From JAFALK01 sp042701975 (GTDB lineage Bacteria; Pseudomonadota; Gammaproteobacteria; Burkholderiales; Burkholderiaceae_C), in the NCBI GenBank assembly GCA_042701975.1, contig CP170561.1, forward strand, positions 3,224,001 through 3,288,000: a stretch of DNA of 64,000 bases. Direction: 5' to 3'. The notes beneath the pieces were generated by a model. That model was not told the origin of the DNA. It ran no database searches and saw only the letters and a program-made list of their open reading frames with translations. This document shows positions 27,157 to 41,243 of the stretch, piece by piece. Made by a program: the position numbers and the translations under genes. How positions within the stretch are numbered: the stretch's first letter is position 1; each line of letters starts with the position of its first letter.

Positions 27157-30100
27157 ATGACCTTGAAACTCAAGACCACCGCACTCGCCACCCTTGCGCT
27201 GCTGTCGAGCCTGGCCGTCAATGCCCACGCCGACGAAGCCCGCAAGACCTACATCGTCCAGCTCAAGGACGAGCCTGCCGTGACGTACCGGGGCGGCGTC
27301 ACCGGCCTGGCGGCCACGCAGCCGCAATCCGGCGAGAACTTCCGCTATGGCTCTGACGCCGTGCAGGCCTATGTCGGCTACCTGAGCCAACAGCAGGCAA
27401 GCATCGCCGCCACGCTGGGCAATGCGCCCGTGCTGGCCAACTACCACACGGTGTTCAACGGCTTCGCGGCCGTGCTGACGGAGGACCAGGCCAAGGCGCT
27501 CAAGGCCAATGCCGGCGTAATCGAGATCTTCGAGGACCAGGCGCGCAAGCTCGACACCGTCAGCACCAGCAAGTTCCTGGGCCTGAGCACGCCGGGCGGC
27601 CTGTGGTCGCAGTCGGCCAACGGCTCGCCGCTGACCGGCGAGAACATGGTCGTCGGTGTGGTGGACGGCGGCATCTGGCCCGAGAGCCCGGCCTTCGCCG
27701 ACCACGTGGACGGCAACGGCGCACCGACCTTCAACGGCGGCTCGCTGGCCTACGGCCCGGCGCCTGCGAGCTTCCATGGCGGCTGCAAGACAGGCGAGGG
27801 CTTCGACCCCGCCAAGCATTGCAACAACAAGCTGATCGGCGCCAAGTTCTACAACGCCGGCTTCCTGGCCTCGGGCTATGTTCAGCACTGGACCGACTTC
27901 GCCTCGGCGCGCGACTCCATCGGCGGCGCCACCGGTCACGGCGGTCACGGCGACCACACGGCTTCCACGGCAGCCGGGAACGGCCCGGTGGGCGCGGTGG
28001 TCAGCGGCATCACAATGGGCAGTGCCTCGGGCATGGCGCCGCGCGCCCGCGTGGCAGCCTACAAGGTCTGCTGGACCTTTGAATACCCGGACGCCTACGA
28101 CGGCACTGGCAGCGCCAACAGCTGCTTCGTCAGCGACTCGGTGGCCGCCATTGATGACGCCGTGAAGGATGGCGTGGACGTCATCAACTTCTCGATCAGC
28201 GGCGCGCAGAATACTGTCAACGATCCGGTCGAGCAGGCCTTCTACCGCGCGGCGCTGGCCGGTGTGTTCGTGGCCGCCGCCGGCGGCAACAGTGGCCCGG
28301 CCAACATGGTCGCGCACATCAGCCCCTGGCTCACGACGGTGGCCGCTTCCACGCACGATCGCAGCATGCAGGGCGACCTCCTGCTGGGCAACGGCACGAA
28401 GTACACCGGCGCTTCGCTGAGCGTGAACGGCCTGCCCAACACGCCCGTGATCCGCGCCGAAGACGCCGGCATCGCCGGTGCCGATGCCGACCTGAACCTG
28501 TGCTTCAGCAACCCGCTGCAGCTCGACCCAGTCAAGGTCGCCGGCAAGATCGTGATCTGCACGCGCGGCACCAATGCCCGCGTGGACAAGAGCCTGGCCG
28601 TGCTCAATGCCGGCGGTGTGGGCATGATCATGGCCGACAACGGCGGCGGCCTGGTGGCCGAGGCCCACTCGGTGCCGACGGTCCATGTGAGCCAGGCCGA
28701 TGGCGAGGCGATCAAGGCCTATGCCTCCAGCTTGCCAAGCGCCAGCTCGTCGATGACGTCGTTCTACATCGGCACCAAGCCGGCACCGATCATGGCGGCC
28801 TTCTCCTCGCGTGGCCCGAACATGGGCGACTCCAATATCCTCAAGCCGGACCTGACCGCGCCGGGCGTGGACGTGATCGCCAGCGTGACGCCGGCGCTCA
28901 ATCCTGCCGAGCGCGACGCCGTCGCCAGCGGCGCGATGACACCGCCGCCGGCCTGGGAGTCGTACCAAGGCACCTCGATGGCCGCGCCGCACGTGGCCGG
29001 CATCGGCCTGCTGCTCAAGCAGGCGCATCCAACCTGGTCGCCCGCAGCGATCAAGTCGGCGCTGATGACTACCGCCTACCCGACGCTGGACGACGGCCTT
29101 CCCGGTGCCCAGAACGGCAAGCTGCCATGGGCCCAAGGCGCCGGCCACATCGACCCAAACAAGGCGGTCGATCCCGGCCTGGTCTATGACGCCGGCAAGG
29201 TCGACTACGTGCGCTACCAGTGCCTGGTCAATCGCGCCTCCGTGCCGCCGGCCGACTGCACCACCTACGGCACGCTGGACGCCACCTACAACCTGAACCT
29301 GCCCTCGATCACCGTCGGCAGCGTGGCGGGCGCGGTGACCGTGATTCGCAGCGTGACCAACGTCGGCAGCACCGCCGCCACCTACAACGCCACGGCCAGC
29401 GTACCCGGCATTGCGGTGACGGTCACGCCCTCGACGCTGACGCTGAGCCCCGGCGAGACCAAGAGCTTCACCGTCAAGCTCACGCCCAACGGCGCCAACG
29501 AAGGCGTCTGGCAGTTCGGCGCGCTGAGCTGGACCGACGGCACGCACACCGTGCGCAGTCCGATCCAGGCTCGTGCAGGAACCAGCATCTCGGCCCCCGC
29601 GATGATCACAGGCAATACGGCCTCGGGCACCCGGCTGTTCACCGTGCGGACCACTTTCGACGGCCGCATGCGCTCCACCAAGGGCGGCCTGAAGGACGTG
29701 ACCATGGGCGCTGCCAACAGCCTCGTCGCCTCGGCCATGGAAGCCGATGCGCTGAAAGCGGTCTGCCAGGCCGGCGTCGATACGCCGAACGTGAAGGTCT
29801 ACAACTTCAACGTGCCCTTTGGCACCATCGTGGCCCGCTTCGCGCTGCGCCAGGAAGACGTGGGCAACGCCGCTGACGACCATGACCTGATGCTGGTCAC
29901 GCCGGACAACAAGACCGCCTATTACTCGGGCAACAGCACGTCGAACGAAGCCGTGCAGGTCAGCAGCCCGGCGAGCGGCAACTACAAGGTCTGCGTGCTG
30001 GCCTACGGCAATGCCATGAACGGCGGTGCGGCGATGACGCACAAGCTCTCGAGCTGGATCGTGCGGCCGAGCGACACCGGCGGCGCGTTCAATGTGATGC

Positions 30101-30315
30101 TGCCCAGCCAGGTCTACAACGGCGGCAGCGCCTCGGTGGGCATGACCTGGTCGGGCCTGCCGGCCGGACATCGCTACGTCGGTGGCGTGCAGTTTATCGA
30201 TCTGGCCAACCTGGTCCAGGCGACGACCGTGCTGCGCGTGGAGACGAACGGCGGCCTGCCGGTGACCGATGCGCCGGAGAGCCTGTCGAGCAAGGTGGCG
30301 CCGATGAAGCGTTGA
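27157..30315 (+). CDS. Secreted subtilisin-like serine protease (S8) with PA domain
   Basis: 1052 aa. Signal peptide (MTLKLKTTALATLALLSSLAVNAHA), an I9 inhibitor propeptide (KTYIVQLKDEPAVTY... NGFAAVLTEDQAKALKANAGVIEIFEDQ, to about residue 125), and an S8 catalytic domain with Asp170 in GVVDGGIWPES, His267 in HGDHTAS and Ser607 in GTSMAAPHVAG. A PA domain is inserted between His and Ser (VAGKIVICTRGTNARVDKSLAV). A fibronectin-III-like domain follows Ser (SVTNVGSTAATYNATASVPGIAVTV), then a further beta domain to the end. The layout is that of plant-type subtilases found in many exported bacterial proteases. All catalytic residues are present. There is no PEP-CTERM tail, so it is probably released; it is a plausible client of the nearby secretion system, which is inference. 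Confidence 0.93.
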   Translation: MTLKLKTTALATLALLSSLAVNAHADEARKTYIVQLKDEPAVTYRGGVTGLAATQPQSGENFRYGSDAVQAYVGYLSQQQASIAATLGNAPVLANYHTVFNGFAAVLTEDQAKALKANAGVIEIFEDQARKLDTVSTSKFLGLSTPGGLWSQSANGSPLTGENMVVGVVDGGIWPESPAFADHVDGNGAPTFNGGSLAYGPAPASFHGGCKTGEGFDPAKHCNNKLIGAKFYNAGFLASGYVQHWTDFASARDSIGGATGHGGHGDHTASTAAGNGPVGAVVSGITMGSASGMAPRARVAAYKVCWTFEYPDAYDGTGSANSCFVSDSVAAIDDAVKDGVDVINFSISGAQNTVNDPVEQAFYRAALAGVFVAAAGGNSGPANMVAHISPWLTTVAASTHDRSMQGDLLLGNGTKYTGASLSVNGLPNTPVIRAEDAGIAGADADLNLCFSNPLQLDPVKVAGKIVICTRGTNARVDKSLAVLNAGGVGMIMADNGGGLVAEAHSVPTVHVSQADGEAIKAYASSLPSASSSMTSFYIGTKPAPIMAAFSSRGPNMGDSNILKPDLTAPGVDVIASVTPALNPAERDAVASGAMTPPPAWESYQGTSMAAPHVAGIGLLLKQAHPTWSPAAIKSALMTTAYPTLDDGLPGAQNGKLPWAQGAGHIDPNKAVDPGLVYDAGKVDYVRYQCLVNRASVPPADCTTYGTLDATYNLNLPSITVGSVAGAVTVIRSVTNVGSTAATYNATASVPGIAVTVTPSTLTLSPGETKSFTVKLTPNGANEGVWQFGALSWTDGTHTVRSPIQARAGTSISAPAMITGNTASGTRLFTVRTTFDGRMRSTKGGLKDVTMGAANSLVASAMEADALKAVCQAGVDTPNVKVYNFNVPFGTIVARFALRQEDVGNAADDHDLMLVTPDNKTAYYSGNSTSNEAVQVSSPASGNYKVCVLAYGNAMNGGAAMTHKLSSWIVRPSDTGGAFNVMLPSQVYNGGSASVGMTWSGLPAGHRYVGGVQFIDLANLVQATTVLRVETNGGLPVTDAPESLSSKVAPMKR

Positions 30316-30365
30316 GCGAGGTGAAGGAGGGCCCGAAAGGGCCTGAAATTTCATCAGGAAGGAGA

Positions 30366-30399
30366 GACACGGCGGGCTAGGGGCCCGTCGTGTCGTTTT
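30366..30399 (+). terminator. Rho-independent terminator after the subtilase gene
   Basis: GACACGGCGGGC and GCCCGTCGTGTC form a 12-bp stem with one mismatch and a 5-nt loop, followed by GTTTTC. It lies 50 bp after the protease stop, between convergent genes. Confidence 0.75.
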
Positions 30400-31490
30400 C
30401 AATTGCAGTTGATGTGCATGGCTCTGGACGAGCGGAACGCCGTTGCCCCGCCGTTGCCGCTGGATGCGATCTGCGGTTCGTTCTTGATCGAAGGGATCCG
30501 CTCCGAGCTGCCCCAGTGAGCCAGCACTTCGAAACCGTAGTCTTTCTCCAGGGCCTCCAACATGCCTGGCGGAATGGACAAGCCGCCAATGGCAACGCGT
30601 TCGAGCCTGGAAAAGCGCAGCTGGTGCGCGCACATGTGCCCGAGCAGCGTCGGCCAGCCCTGGGGCACACCCAGTACGAGGGTGACGCGTTCGTCCTCGA
30701 TCAACTGATAGATGGCCTTGCCGTCCATGCCGGGCGCGGCGAAGACGAGCTTGGCACCGACCATTGCCGCCGCGAACGGCAAGCCCCAGGCGTTGACCTG
30801 AGCCATCGGAACGACAGGCAGTACGCTGTCGCCGGCCGACAGCGGCAGCGTCTCCGAGAGCACCGACGCCAGCGTGTGCAGCACCGTCGAGCGGTGGCTG
30901 TGCAGCACAGGTCTCCAATGACTGGAGCTGCCGCCCGTGTGGCACAGGGTTGCGGCGCTGTTCTCGTCCAGATGCGGCCAGAGATAGCTGCTCGAGTGCC
31001 CGGCGATCCAATCCTCGTAGGCCACGAGCCCCGGAATGCCTGTGTTGGCGGGCAGCCATTGCGCATGGCACAGCGCCACCCAGGTCTTCGCCGACGGGCA
31101 GCGCGCGTGCACAGCCTGGATGAGCGGCAGGAAGGCCATGTCGAAACAGACGATGCTGTCGCGGGCTTGGCCAATGATCCAGGCCAGTTGTTCGGGCCGC
31201 AGTTGCGGATTCAACGGATGCAGCAGCCGGCCCGAGGCCGTGGTGCCGAAGTACAGCTCGAGATGACGGTGCCCGTTCCAGGCCAGCGTGGCCACCAGCT
31301 CACCAGCGCCCAGTTGCAATGCGTCCAAAGCTCCGGCCACTTGGCGCGCTCTCGCGGCCATCTGGGCATATGTCATTCGATGGACATCGCCCTCGGCGCG
31401 CACGCTCACGATCTCGCTGCCGCCATGGCGGCGGGCGAGGTCTTCGATGAGGGCGGCTGTGGTCAGTTGTTGGTGTTGCAGGCCCAGCAT
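30399..31490 (-). pseudogene. Truncated acyl-CoA synthetase (AMP-dependent ligase)
   Basis: 363 codons against about 540 for medium/long-chain fatty acyl-CoA ligases. The N-terminal domain is well preserved (VSVRAEGDVHRMTYAQMAARARQVAGAL, NPQLRPEQLAWIIGQARDSIVCFD). The nucleotide P-loop expected as YTSGTTGNPKGVLYSHRS reads CHTGGSSSHWRPVLHSHRS, losing the Gly-rich turn and the Lys. The acyl-adenylate motif is reduced to HWGSSE, after which the frame drifts into unrelated residues and stops. The C-terminal lid domain with the catalytic lysine is missing. The protein is therefore unlikely to be an active ligase. The frame is open, so a truncated polypeptide could still be made. Confidence 0.7.
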
Positions 31491-31609
31491 GTGCGCTGTG
31501 TACTTCTATTTCTGAAGCGTTTCGGCTTCCTTAAGCCGCACAGCTTCGCCTGCGTGATGCAGGTTGTCCAATGCATAGTTCGTCACCCTTCATTGCGTGG
31601 TGTGCATGC

Positions 31610-31637
31610 GTTCCATGCTATTTGTTCCATGCTATTT
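31610..31637 (+). repeat. Two perfect tandem 14-bp copies
   Basis: GTTCCATGCTATTT occurs twice in direct succession (31610-31623 and 31624-31637), in an AT-rich island between the ligase remnant and the binding-protein pseudogene. Confidence 0.8.
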
Positions 31638-31698
31638 ATTTGTTACTGAGAGGAGCCATTCACGACGGCACCGTGCAGGGCTGATTTCAACTTTCGCC

Positions 31699-32237
31699 GG
31701 AACGCGAGAAGATCGCCAAGACCTCGCTGCCGATCTATCGAGACCGGCCCCAGCTGGCGGTGGCCCGTGCGGACTCGACCATCAGCGCCGAGCAGGGCGC
31801 GGCCGCGCTCGTGGCGGACAGGCATATCAGACTCTTGCTCAGGGGCGGCTATTCCTATGGCACGTACCTGGACTCGTTGGTCGCCACTCAGCGAGACGAG
31901 AAGACGAGAAGACGAGAAGGCGAGAAGGCGAGAAGGCGAGAAGGCGAGAAGGCGAGAAGACCGCCGGCATCGAGAGCCTGGTCGGTGACCCTGCAAGGAT
32001 GCTCGCTATGGTGCCGCTTGGCCGGGCCGACTTGATGTTCCTGACGCAGGAGCAGGTCGCCTACTACGCGGTGGATCCCCCTCGCTTCACGTGCGATTTC
32101 AAGGTGATCGCCTTCAAGGAGATTCCGGCCGGCAATTTGCGCCACATCCTGTGCAGCAGGCCGGTCTCGGACGAGACCGTGAACCGGATGGGTGCGGTGC
32201 GGTGATCCGGGCGAGCATCAAGATCAAGGCGGACTGA
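31699..32237 (+). pseudogene. 5'-truncated, frameshifted copy of the binding-like protein at 2538
   Basis: PEREKIAKTSLPIYRDRPQLAVARADSTISAEQ (31699 onward) matches the middle of the protein at 2538, but the first about 100 residues are absent and a TGA lies just upstream in frame. The frame is lost inside eight tandem 8-bp units (31895-31958). After them, KTAGIESLVGDPARMLAMVPLGRADLMFLT... KVIAFKEIPAGNLRHILCS continues in another frame. A 5-bp duplication of GGTGC at 32191-32200 causes a second shift, after which VIRASIKIKAD (the expected C terminus) is readable. Seven or ten copies of the 8-bp unit would restore the first frame. Confidence 0.85.
31895..31958 (+). repeat. Eight tandem copies of an 8-bp unit (RGCGAGAA-type)
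   Basis: Three GACGAGAA units followed by five GGCGAGAA units. The unit length is not a multiple of three, so copy-number change shifts the reading frame of the binding-protein pseudogene around it. The paralog at 2538 has a diverged Lys/Glu-rich stretch at the same place. Confidence 0.9.
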
Positions 32238-32366
32238 TCAGCCTAGCCCGACGAGCAGCAGCGCGCCGACGACGGCTGTCGCCAGCGGCAAGGCAAAGGC
32301 CCAGCTCTGCCGCGGCCCCCAGTGAAGAGCAGGGCGTTGTGCCTTGCGGGTGTGCAGGACTATCAT
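32238..32366 (-). CDS. 42-aa single-TM small protein
   Basis: ATG 32366 overlaps the stop of the upstream gene by 4 bp (ATGA), the hallmark of translational coupling. The product begins MIVLHTRKAQRPALHWGP, then has a hydrophobic helix (AFALPLATAVVGALLLVGLG) and stops at 32238, one base after the end of the plus-strand pseudogene. The basic N terminus and C-terminal helix suggest an inner-membrane microprotein. No family is recognised. Coupling, a clean start and a clean helix are the only evidence. Confidence 0.5.
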   Translation of the reverse strand: MIVLHTRKAQRPALHWGPRQSWAFALPLATAVVGALLLVGLG

Positions 32367-32665
32367 GACCCGCTAGCCCAGTGTGCGACCGCCTGCTCGG
32401 GCGAGAGGCTCCGCGGTTCGTCATCCCAGGTGTCGATCTTGAATGCGCCGCGCGGCCTGTCGCCGATCCGATAGATGGCGGCCCAGCCGGTGCGCGTGCG
32501 GCGGACGCGCTCCACTCGGACGGGGGCCGAGGATTCTTCCCGCATGGTTTCGAGCATGCGCTTGACGATTTTCCAGCAGCGGACGAATTCATCTTCCGTG
32601 GGCTTGCTGAAGGCCGACGTCACGCGAAGCGGGAGTGATCGGGGCCGTTGGGCAGAGGCTTGCAT
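32363..32665 (-). CDS. 100-aa cytoplasmic protein of unknown function
   Basis: ATG 32665 has AGGAG 8 nt upstream on the minus strand, which decides this start over the longer frame. The protein (MQASAQRPRSL... TEDEFVRCWKIVKRMLETMREESSAPVRVERVRRTRTGWAAIYRIGD... SPEQAVAHWASGS) has one long helix and a short basic beta segment, with no signal peptide. It reads divergently from the HD-GYP regulator gene, across the region with three GTCAAC pairs, and is coupled to a 42-aa membrane protein. I do not recognise the family. Confidence 0.6.
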   Translation of the reverse strand: MQASAQRPRSLPLRVTSAFSKPTEDEFVRCWKIVKRMLETMREESSAPVRVERVRRTRTGWAAIYRIGDRPRGAFKIDTWDDEPRSLSPEQAVAHWASGS

Positions 32666-32733
32666 GGACAGGTTCTCCTGTTCCCGGGTCGTCCCGGGGC
32701 AGGGCCATCCTCGCGCCATTGGAGGCAGACATG

Positions 32734-32855
32734 GTCAACGGAATGTCATCGGCATCGTCAACCTTTGTCACGCGTGAATTTGGGCCGCCCAGGCCGCCTT
32801 GGATCCGTCAACAAATGTCAACTCGCTGGCGCCGCCAGCACGGCGCCTCCACATT
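32734..32855 (+). promoter_or_regulatory. Three GTCAAC direct-repeat pairs and promoter of the HD-GYP regulator
   Basis: The pairs are at 32734/32745 (GTCAAC, GTCATC; 11 bp), 32757/32767 (GTCAAC, GTCACG; 10 bp) and 32807/32817 (GTCAAC, GTCAAC; 10 bp). The last is followed by TCGCTGGCG and, with 17 bp between, CACATT at 32850-32855. Transcription would start near 32862, 49 bp before the ATG. Three pairs in 90 bp resemble multi-box operators of PhoB/OmpR-type activators. Confidence 0.55.
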
Positions 32856-32910
32856 CGAGGAAGGTTCCGCGACGCCGGATCGTTGCGGCAGTGCTAGCGA
32901 AGGCCAGAAC

Positions 32911-34061
32911 ATGTCATTACCCCCCTTGGATCTCGTGCAGAGACGTTCTGTTCTCGTGGTGGACGACACGCGCGAGAGCCTGATGCTGATCTCGGGGCTG
33001 CTCAAGGACCTGTACCGGGTGCGGATCGCCAACAGTGGGGAGAGGGCGCTGGAGATGGTGCGCGGAGACGATCCACCGGACCTGATACTGCTTGACGTCA
33101 TGATGCCGCAGCTCTCCGGCCACGATGTGTGCCGCATGCTCAAGGACGATCCGGCGACCCGGCACATTCCTCTCATCTTCCTGACGGCCCTGAGCGACAC
33201 CGAGGAGGAGCGGATGGGCCTGCAGCTGGGCGCGGCGGATTTCATCGTCAAGCCGGTCAACCCGCCCATCCTGTTGGCCCGCGTGGCCACGCATCTGCGC
33301 GTGAAGCTGGCCACGGATTTTCTGCGCGACAAGAACCAGTTCCTGGAGGCCGAGGTGCAGCGTCGCGGCCGCGAACTGACCGCCATCCAGGACGTGACCA
33401 TCATGGCGATGGCCTCGCTGGCCGAGACGCGCGACAACGAGACCGGCAACCACATCCTGCGCACCCAGCATTACGTGCGCGTGCTGGCCGGGCAACTGCG
33501 CAGCCACCCACGCTTCAGCGCCTTTCTCACGGACCACGCCATCGAGCTGCTGTTCAAGTCGGCGCCGCTGCATGACATTGGCAAGGTCGGCGTACCGGAT
33601 CGCATCCTGCTCAAGCCGGGTCGACTGGAGCCGGACGAGTTCGAGATCATGAAGACGCATTGCCGGCTGGGTCTGGAAGCCATCGAGCATGCGGAGCACA
33701 AGCTGGGCCTGGAGGTCGACTTCCTGAAGTTCGCCAAGGAAATCGCCTTTGGGCATCAGGAGAAATGGGACGGCTCGGGCTATCCGCAGGGGCTAGCCGG
33801 AGATGACATTCCGATCTCCGCGCGCCTGATGGCCGTGGCCGATGTCTATGACGCGCTGATCAGCCGGCGCGTGTACAAGGAGGCCCTGTCGCACGAGCGG
33901 GCGGCGGCCATCATCAGCGAGGGACGCGGCAAGCACTTCGATCCCGACATCGTCGACGCTTTCCTGGCGGTGGCGCCTCAGTTCCAGGCCGTCGCGTTGC
34001 AATTTGCTGACGGCGACGCGGAGTTGGCGAGCAAGGCTGCGTCGCTCGCGGCCTTCAAGGA

Positions 34062-34065
<4 letters not shown>
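32911..34065 (+). CDS. Response regulator with HD-GYP c-di-GMP phosphodiesterase domain
   Basis: 384 aa from ATG 32911. Receiver domain (VLVVDDTRESLML, acceptor Asp in LILLDVMMPQLSG, KPVNPP) followed by a linker helix and an HD-GYP domain: HDIGKVGVPDRILLKPG, MKTHCRLG, GHQEKWDGSGYP and ADVYDAL. The GYP triplet is intact. The usual HHE is GHQE, a variation also seen in active enzymes. It should hydrolyse c-di-GMP when phosphorylated. Its stop overlaps the start of the hybrid kinase (ATGA), so the two are a matched pair. A GTCAAC promoter element precedes it. Confidence 0.93.
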
Positions 34066-39572
<5,507 letters not shown>

Positions 39573-39666
39573 GTGCTGCAGAAATATGCAATGGACGTTT
39601 GATCAATCGGGCGACATCCTTCGATCCGCGGCCTCCAAGCCGCGCGCGTCCAACCCGATTGAATGC

Positions 39667-41124
39667 ATGAGCCGCGTACTGGATTCGAAATCTCGCCCCG
39701 TTGTCTTGCTGATCGACGATGTGCCTCAGAACCTGTCCTTGCTGAGTGGCATTCTGAAGAATGAGTACGCGGTCAAGGTAGCCAACAGCGGCGAGGCCGG
39801 CTTGCGACTGGCGTTTTCCGACGAGCCGCCGGACCTGATCCTGCTCGACGTGATGATGTCCGGCATGGATGGCCACGAAGTCTGCCGGCAGCTCAAGGCC
39901 GACGAGCGCAGCCGCCACATTCCCGTGATCTTCCTGACGGCTTGCGAAGAGACGGACGACGAGCGGCGAGGCTTCGAACTCGGCGCCGTGGACTACATCA
40001 CCAAGCCGATCAGCCCGCCGATCCTGCTGGCGCGCGTTCGCACCCAGATCGAGCTGAAGGCTGCAGCGGATCGGCTGTACGACCTGAACCGCTTCGTCAG
40101 CGACAGCCTGGACAGCCTGCCGGATCCCACGCTCGTCTGCGACCTCGCGGGCAAGGTGCTGATCGCGAACAAGGCGGCCGCCCGGCATTTCCAGGACTGC
40201 GATGTGCTGGATGCGGACGTGGCCGAATTGATGCGTGAGGTGCGCTCCACGACCAGCCAGCAACCCATTCTTCCGGACATCGGTCGCGAGAACGCCAGCT
40301 TCAGCCTGACCCGCGAGGGCGAGGATCCGCAAGGTCGCCAGTTGCTGGTTCGGTGCGTGCCTTCGTTCGCGGCGTCGGACCGCCACAGTGGCTGGATCCT
40401 CAGCATCACGGACCTGACCGAGATGCGCGAGGCCGAGCGTCAGCGCGACCAGGCCCTGCGCTTCTTGACGCACGACCTGCGCGAGCCGCAGAGCTCCATC
40501 CTGACGCTGCTGGAGCTCTACCGCCGTGGCCCGCGCGACATCCTGCCCGAGGAATTGCTCCTGCGCATCGAGCGCCATGCGCAGCGCGCGCTGCACCTGA
40601 CCGACAGCTATGTGCAGGCGGCCCGTGCGGAGTCGATGGACTACCAGTTCGCGCCTTGCGACCTGAACGGCCTGCTCGACGAAGCGGCGGACGACGCCTG
40701 GGCCGGTTCGCGCGAGCGCGATGTCGAGGTGCTGGTCAGCAGTGAGCTGCCGCAGGCGAGCTGTGTCGTCGACCGGCAGATGGTGCTGCGCGCAGTCGGC
40801 AATCTGCTGAGCAACGCGTTGAAGTTCAGCGCCAAGGGTAGCAAGGTGTATTGCAGCCTGGGTGCGGATGCCGCCTGCTGGCGCATCTCCGTCCAGGACC
40901 AGGGCCCCGGTATCGAAGCGGCCAAGCAGGCCCGGCTCTTCCAACCCTACAACCGCCTGCATGAGGACAGCCACCCAGAGGCCGGCGGTGTCGGACTGGG
41001 ACTGGCATTCGTCAGTGCCGTCGCCAAGCGCCACGGCGGCAGCGTGGAGCTCGACAGCGAGGTTGGCCGGGGCTGCACCTTCCGCCTGCTGCTGCCGCGC
41101 GAGGCGCTGCAGGAGAGCGCATGA
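39667..41124 (+). CDS. Receiver-PAS-histidine kinase
   Basis: 485 aa from ATG 39667, the first codon that leaves a standard receiver start (SRPVVLLIDDVPQNLSLLSGIL). Receiver with acceptor Asp in LILLDVMMSGMDG, a degenerate PAS (SLDSLPDPTLVCDLAGKVLIANKAA), a HisKA-like helix with His in FLTHDLREPQSS, and HATPase (GNLLSNALKFSAKGSK, DQGPGIE, GGVGLGLAF). The protein is soluble. With the receiver at the N terminus it can take phosphate from the upstream hybrid kinase and pass a signal to the OmpR-type regulator encoded next, whose longer possible frame overlaps this stop (ATGA at 41121). Confidence 0.92.
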   Translation: MSRVLDSKSRPVVLLIDDVPQNLSLLSGILKNEYAVKVANSGEAGLRLAFSDEPPDLILLDVMMSGMDGHEVCRQLKADERSRHIPVIFLTACEETDDERRGFELGAVDYITKPISPPILLARVRTQIELKAAADRLYDLNRFVSDSLDSLPDPTLVCDLAGKVLIANKAAARHFQDCDVLDADVAELMREVRSTTSQQPILPDIGRENASFSLTREGEDPQGRQLLVRCVPSFAASDRHSGWILSITDLTEMREAERQRDQALRFLTHDLREPQSSILTLLELYRRGPRDILPEELLLRIERHAQRALHLTDSYVQAARAESMDYQFAPCDLNGLLDEAADDAWAGSRERDVEVLVSSELPQASCVVDRQMVLRAVGNLLSNALKFSAKGSKVYCSLGADAACWRISVQDQGPGIEAAKQARLFQPYNRLHEDSHPEAGGVGLGLAFVSAVAKRHGGSVELDSEVGRGCTFRLLLPREALQESA

Positions 41125-41163
41125 GCCTGGAGGCCGAGGAGCGGCGGCTGCGGCTGGCCAATC

Positions 41164-41188
41164 GTCAACATTCGTTGCCGCGATGGCG
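41164..41188 (+). promoter_or_regulatory. Degenerate GTCAAC box before the OmpR-type regulator
   Basis: GTCAAC at 41164 and GTTGCC at 41174 keep the 10-bp period and are followed by CGATGGCGG, like the GCTGGCGG of the stronger sites. The downstream hexamer is poor (GCAGAA). It lies 75 bp before ATG 41244 and could allow autoregulation. Confidence 0.3.
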
Positions 41189-41243
41189 GGCCGCAGTCGG
41201 ATCGTCGCAGAATGCGGCGATCTATCGGTGTGAGGAGCGGAAA

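Noticed and set aside
25936..31071. A 1711-codon open frame on the minus strand opposite the PEP-CTERM and subtilase genes
   Set aside because: Residue content (His/Arg/Gly/Ala-rich, no domain pattern) is that of a frame antiparallel to GC-rich genes. The plus-strand genes have full catalytic motifs and signal peptides.
30399..31490. Functional acyl-CoA synthetase
   Set aside because: The nucleotide-binding loop is destroyed and the C-terminal domain with the catalytic lysine is missing.
41121..41243. Start of the OmpR-type regulator at ATG 41121 (overlapping the kinase stop)
   Set aside because: The extra 41 residues have no receiver character, while ATG 41244 has GAGGAG and begins exactly at the first strand, as in the ghost copy at 3365.
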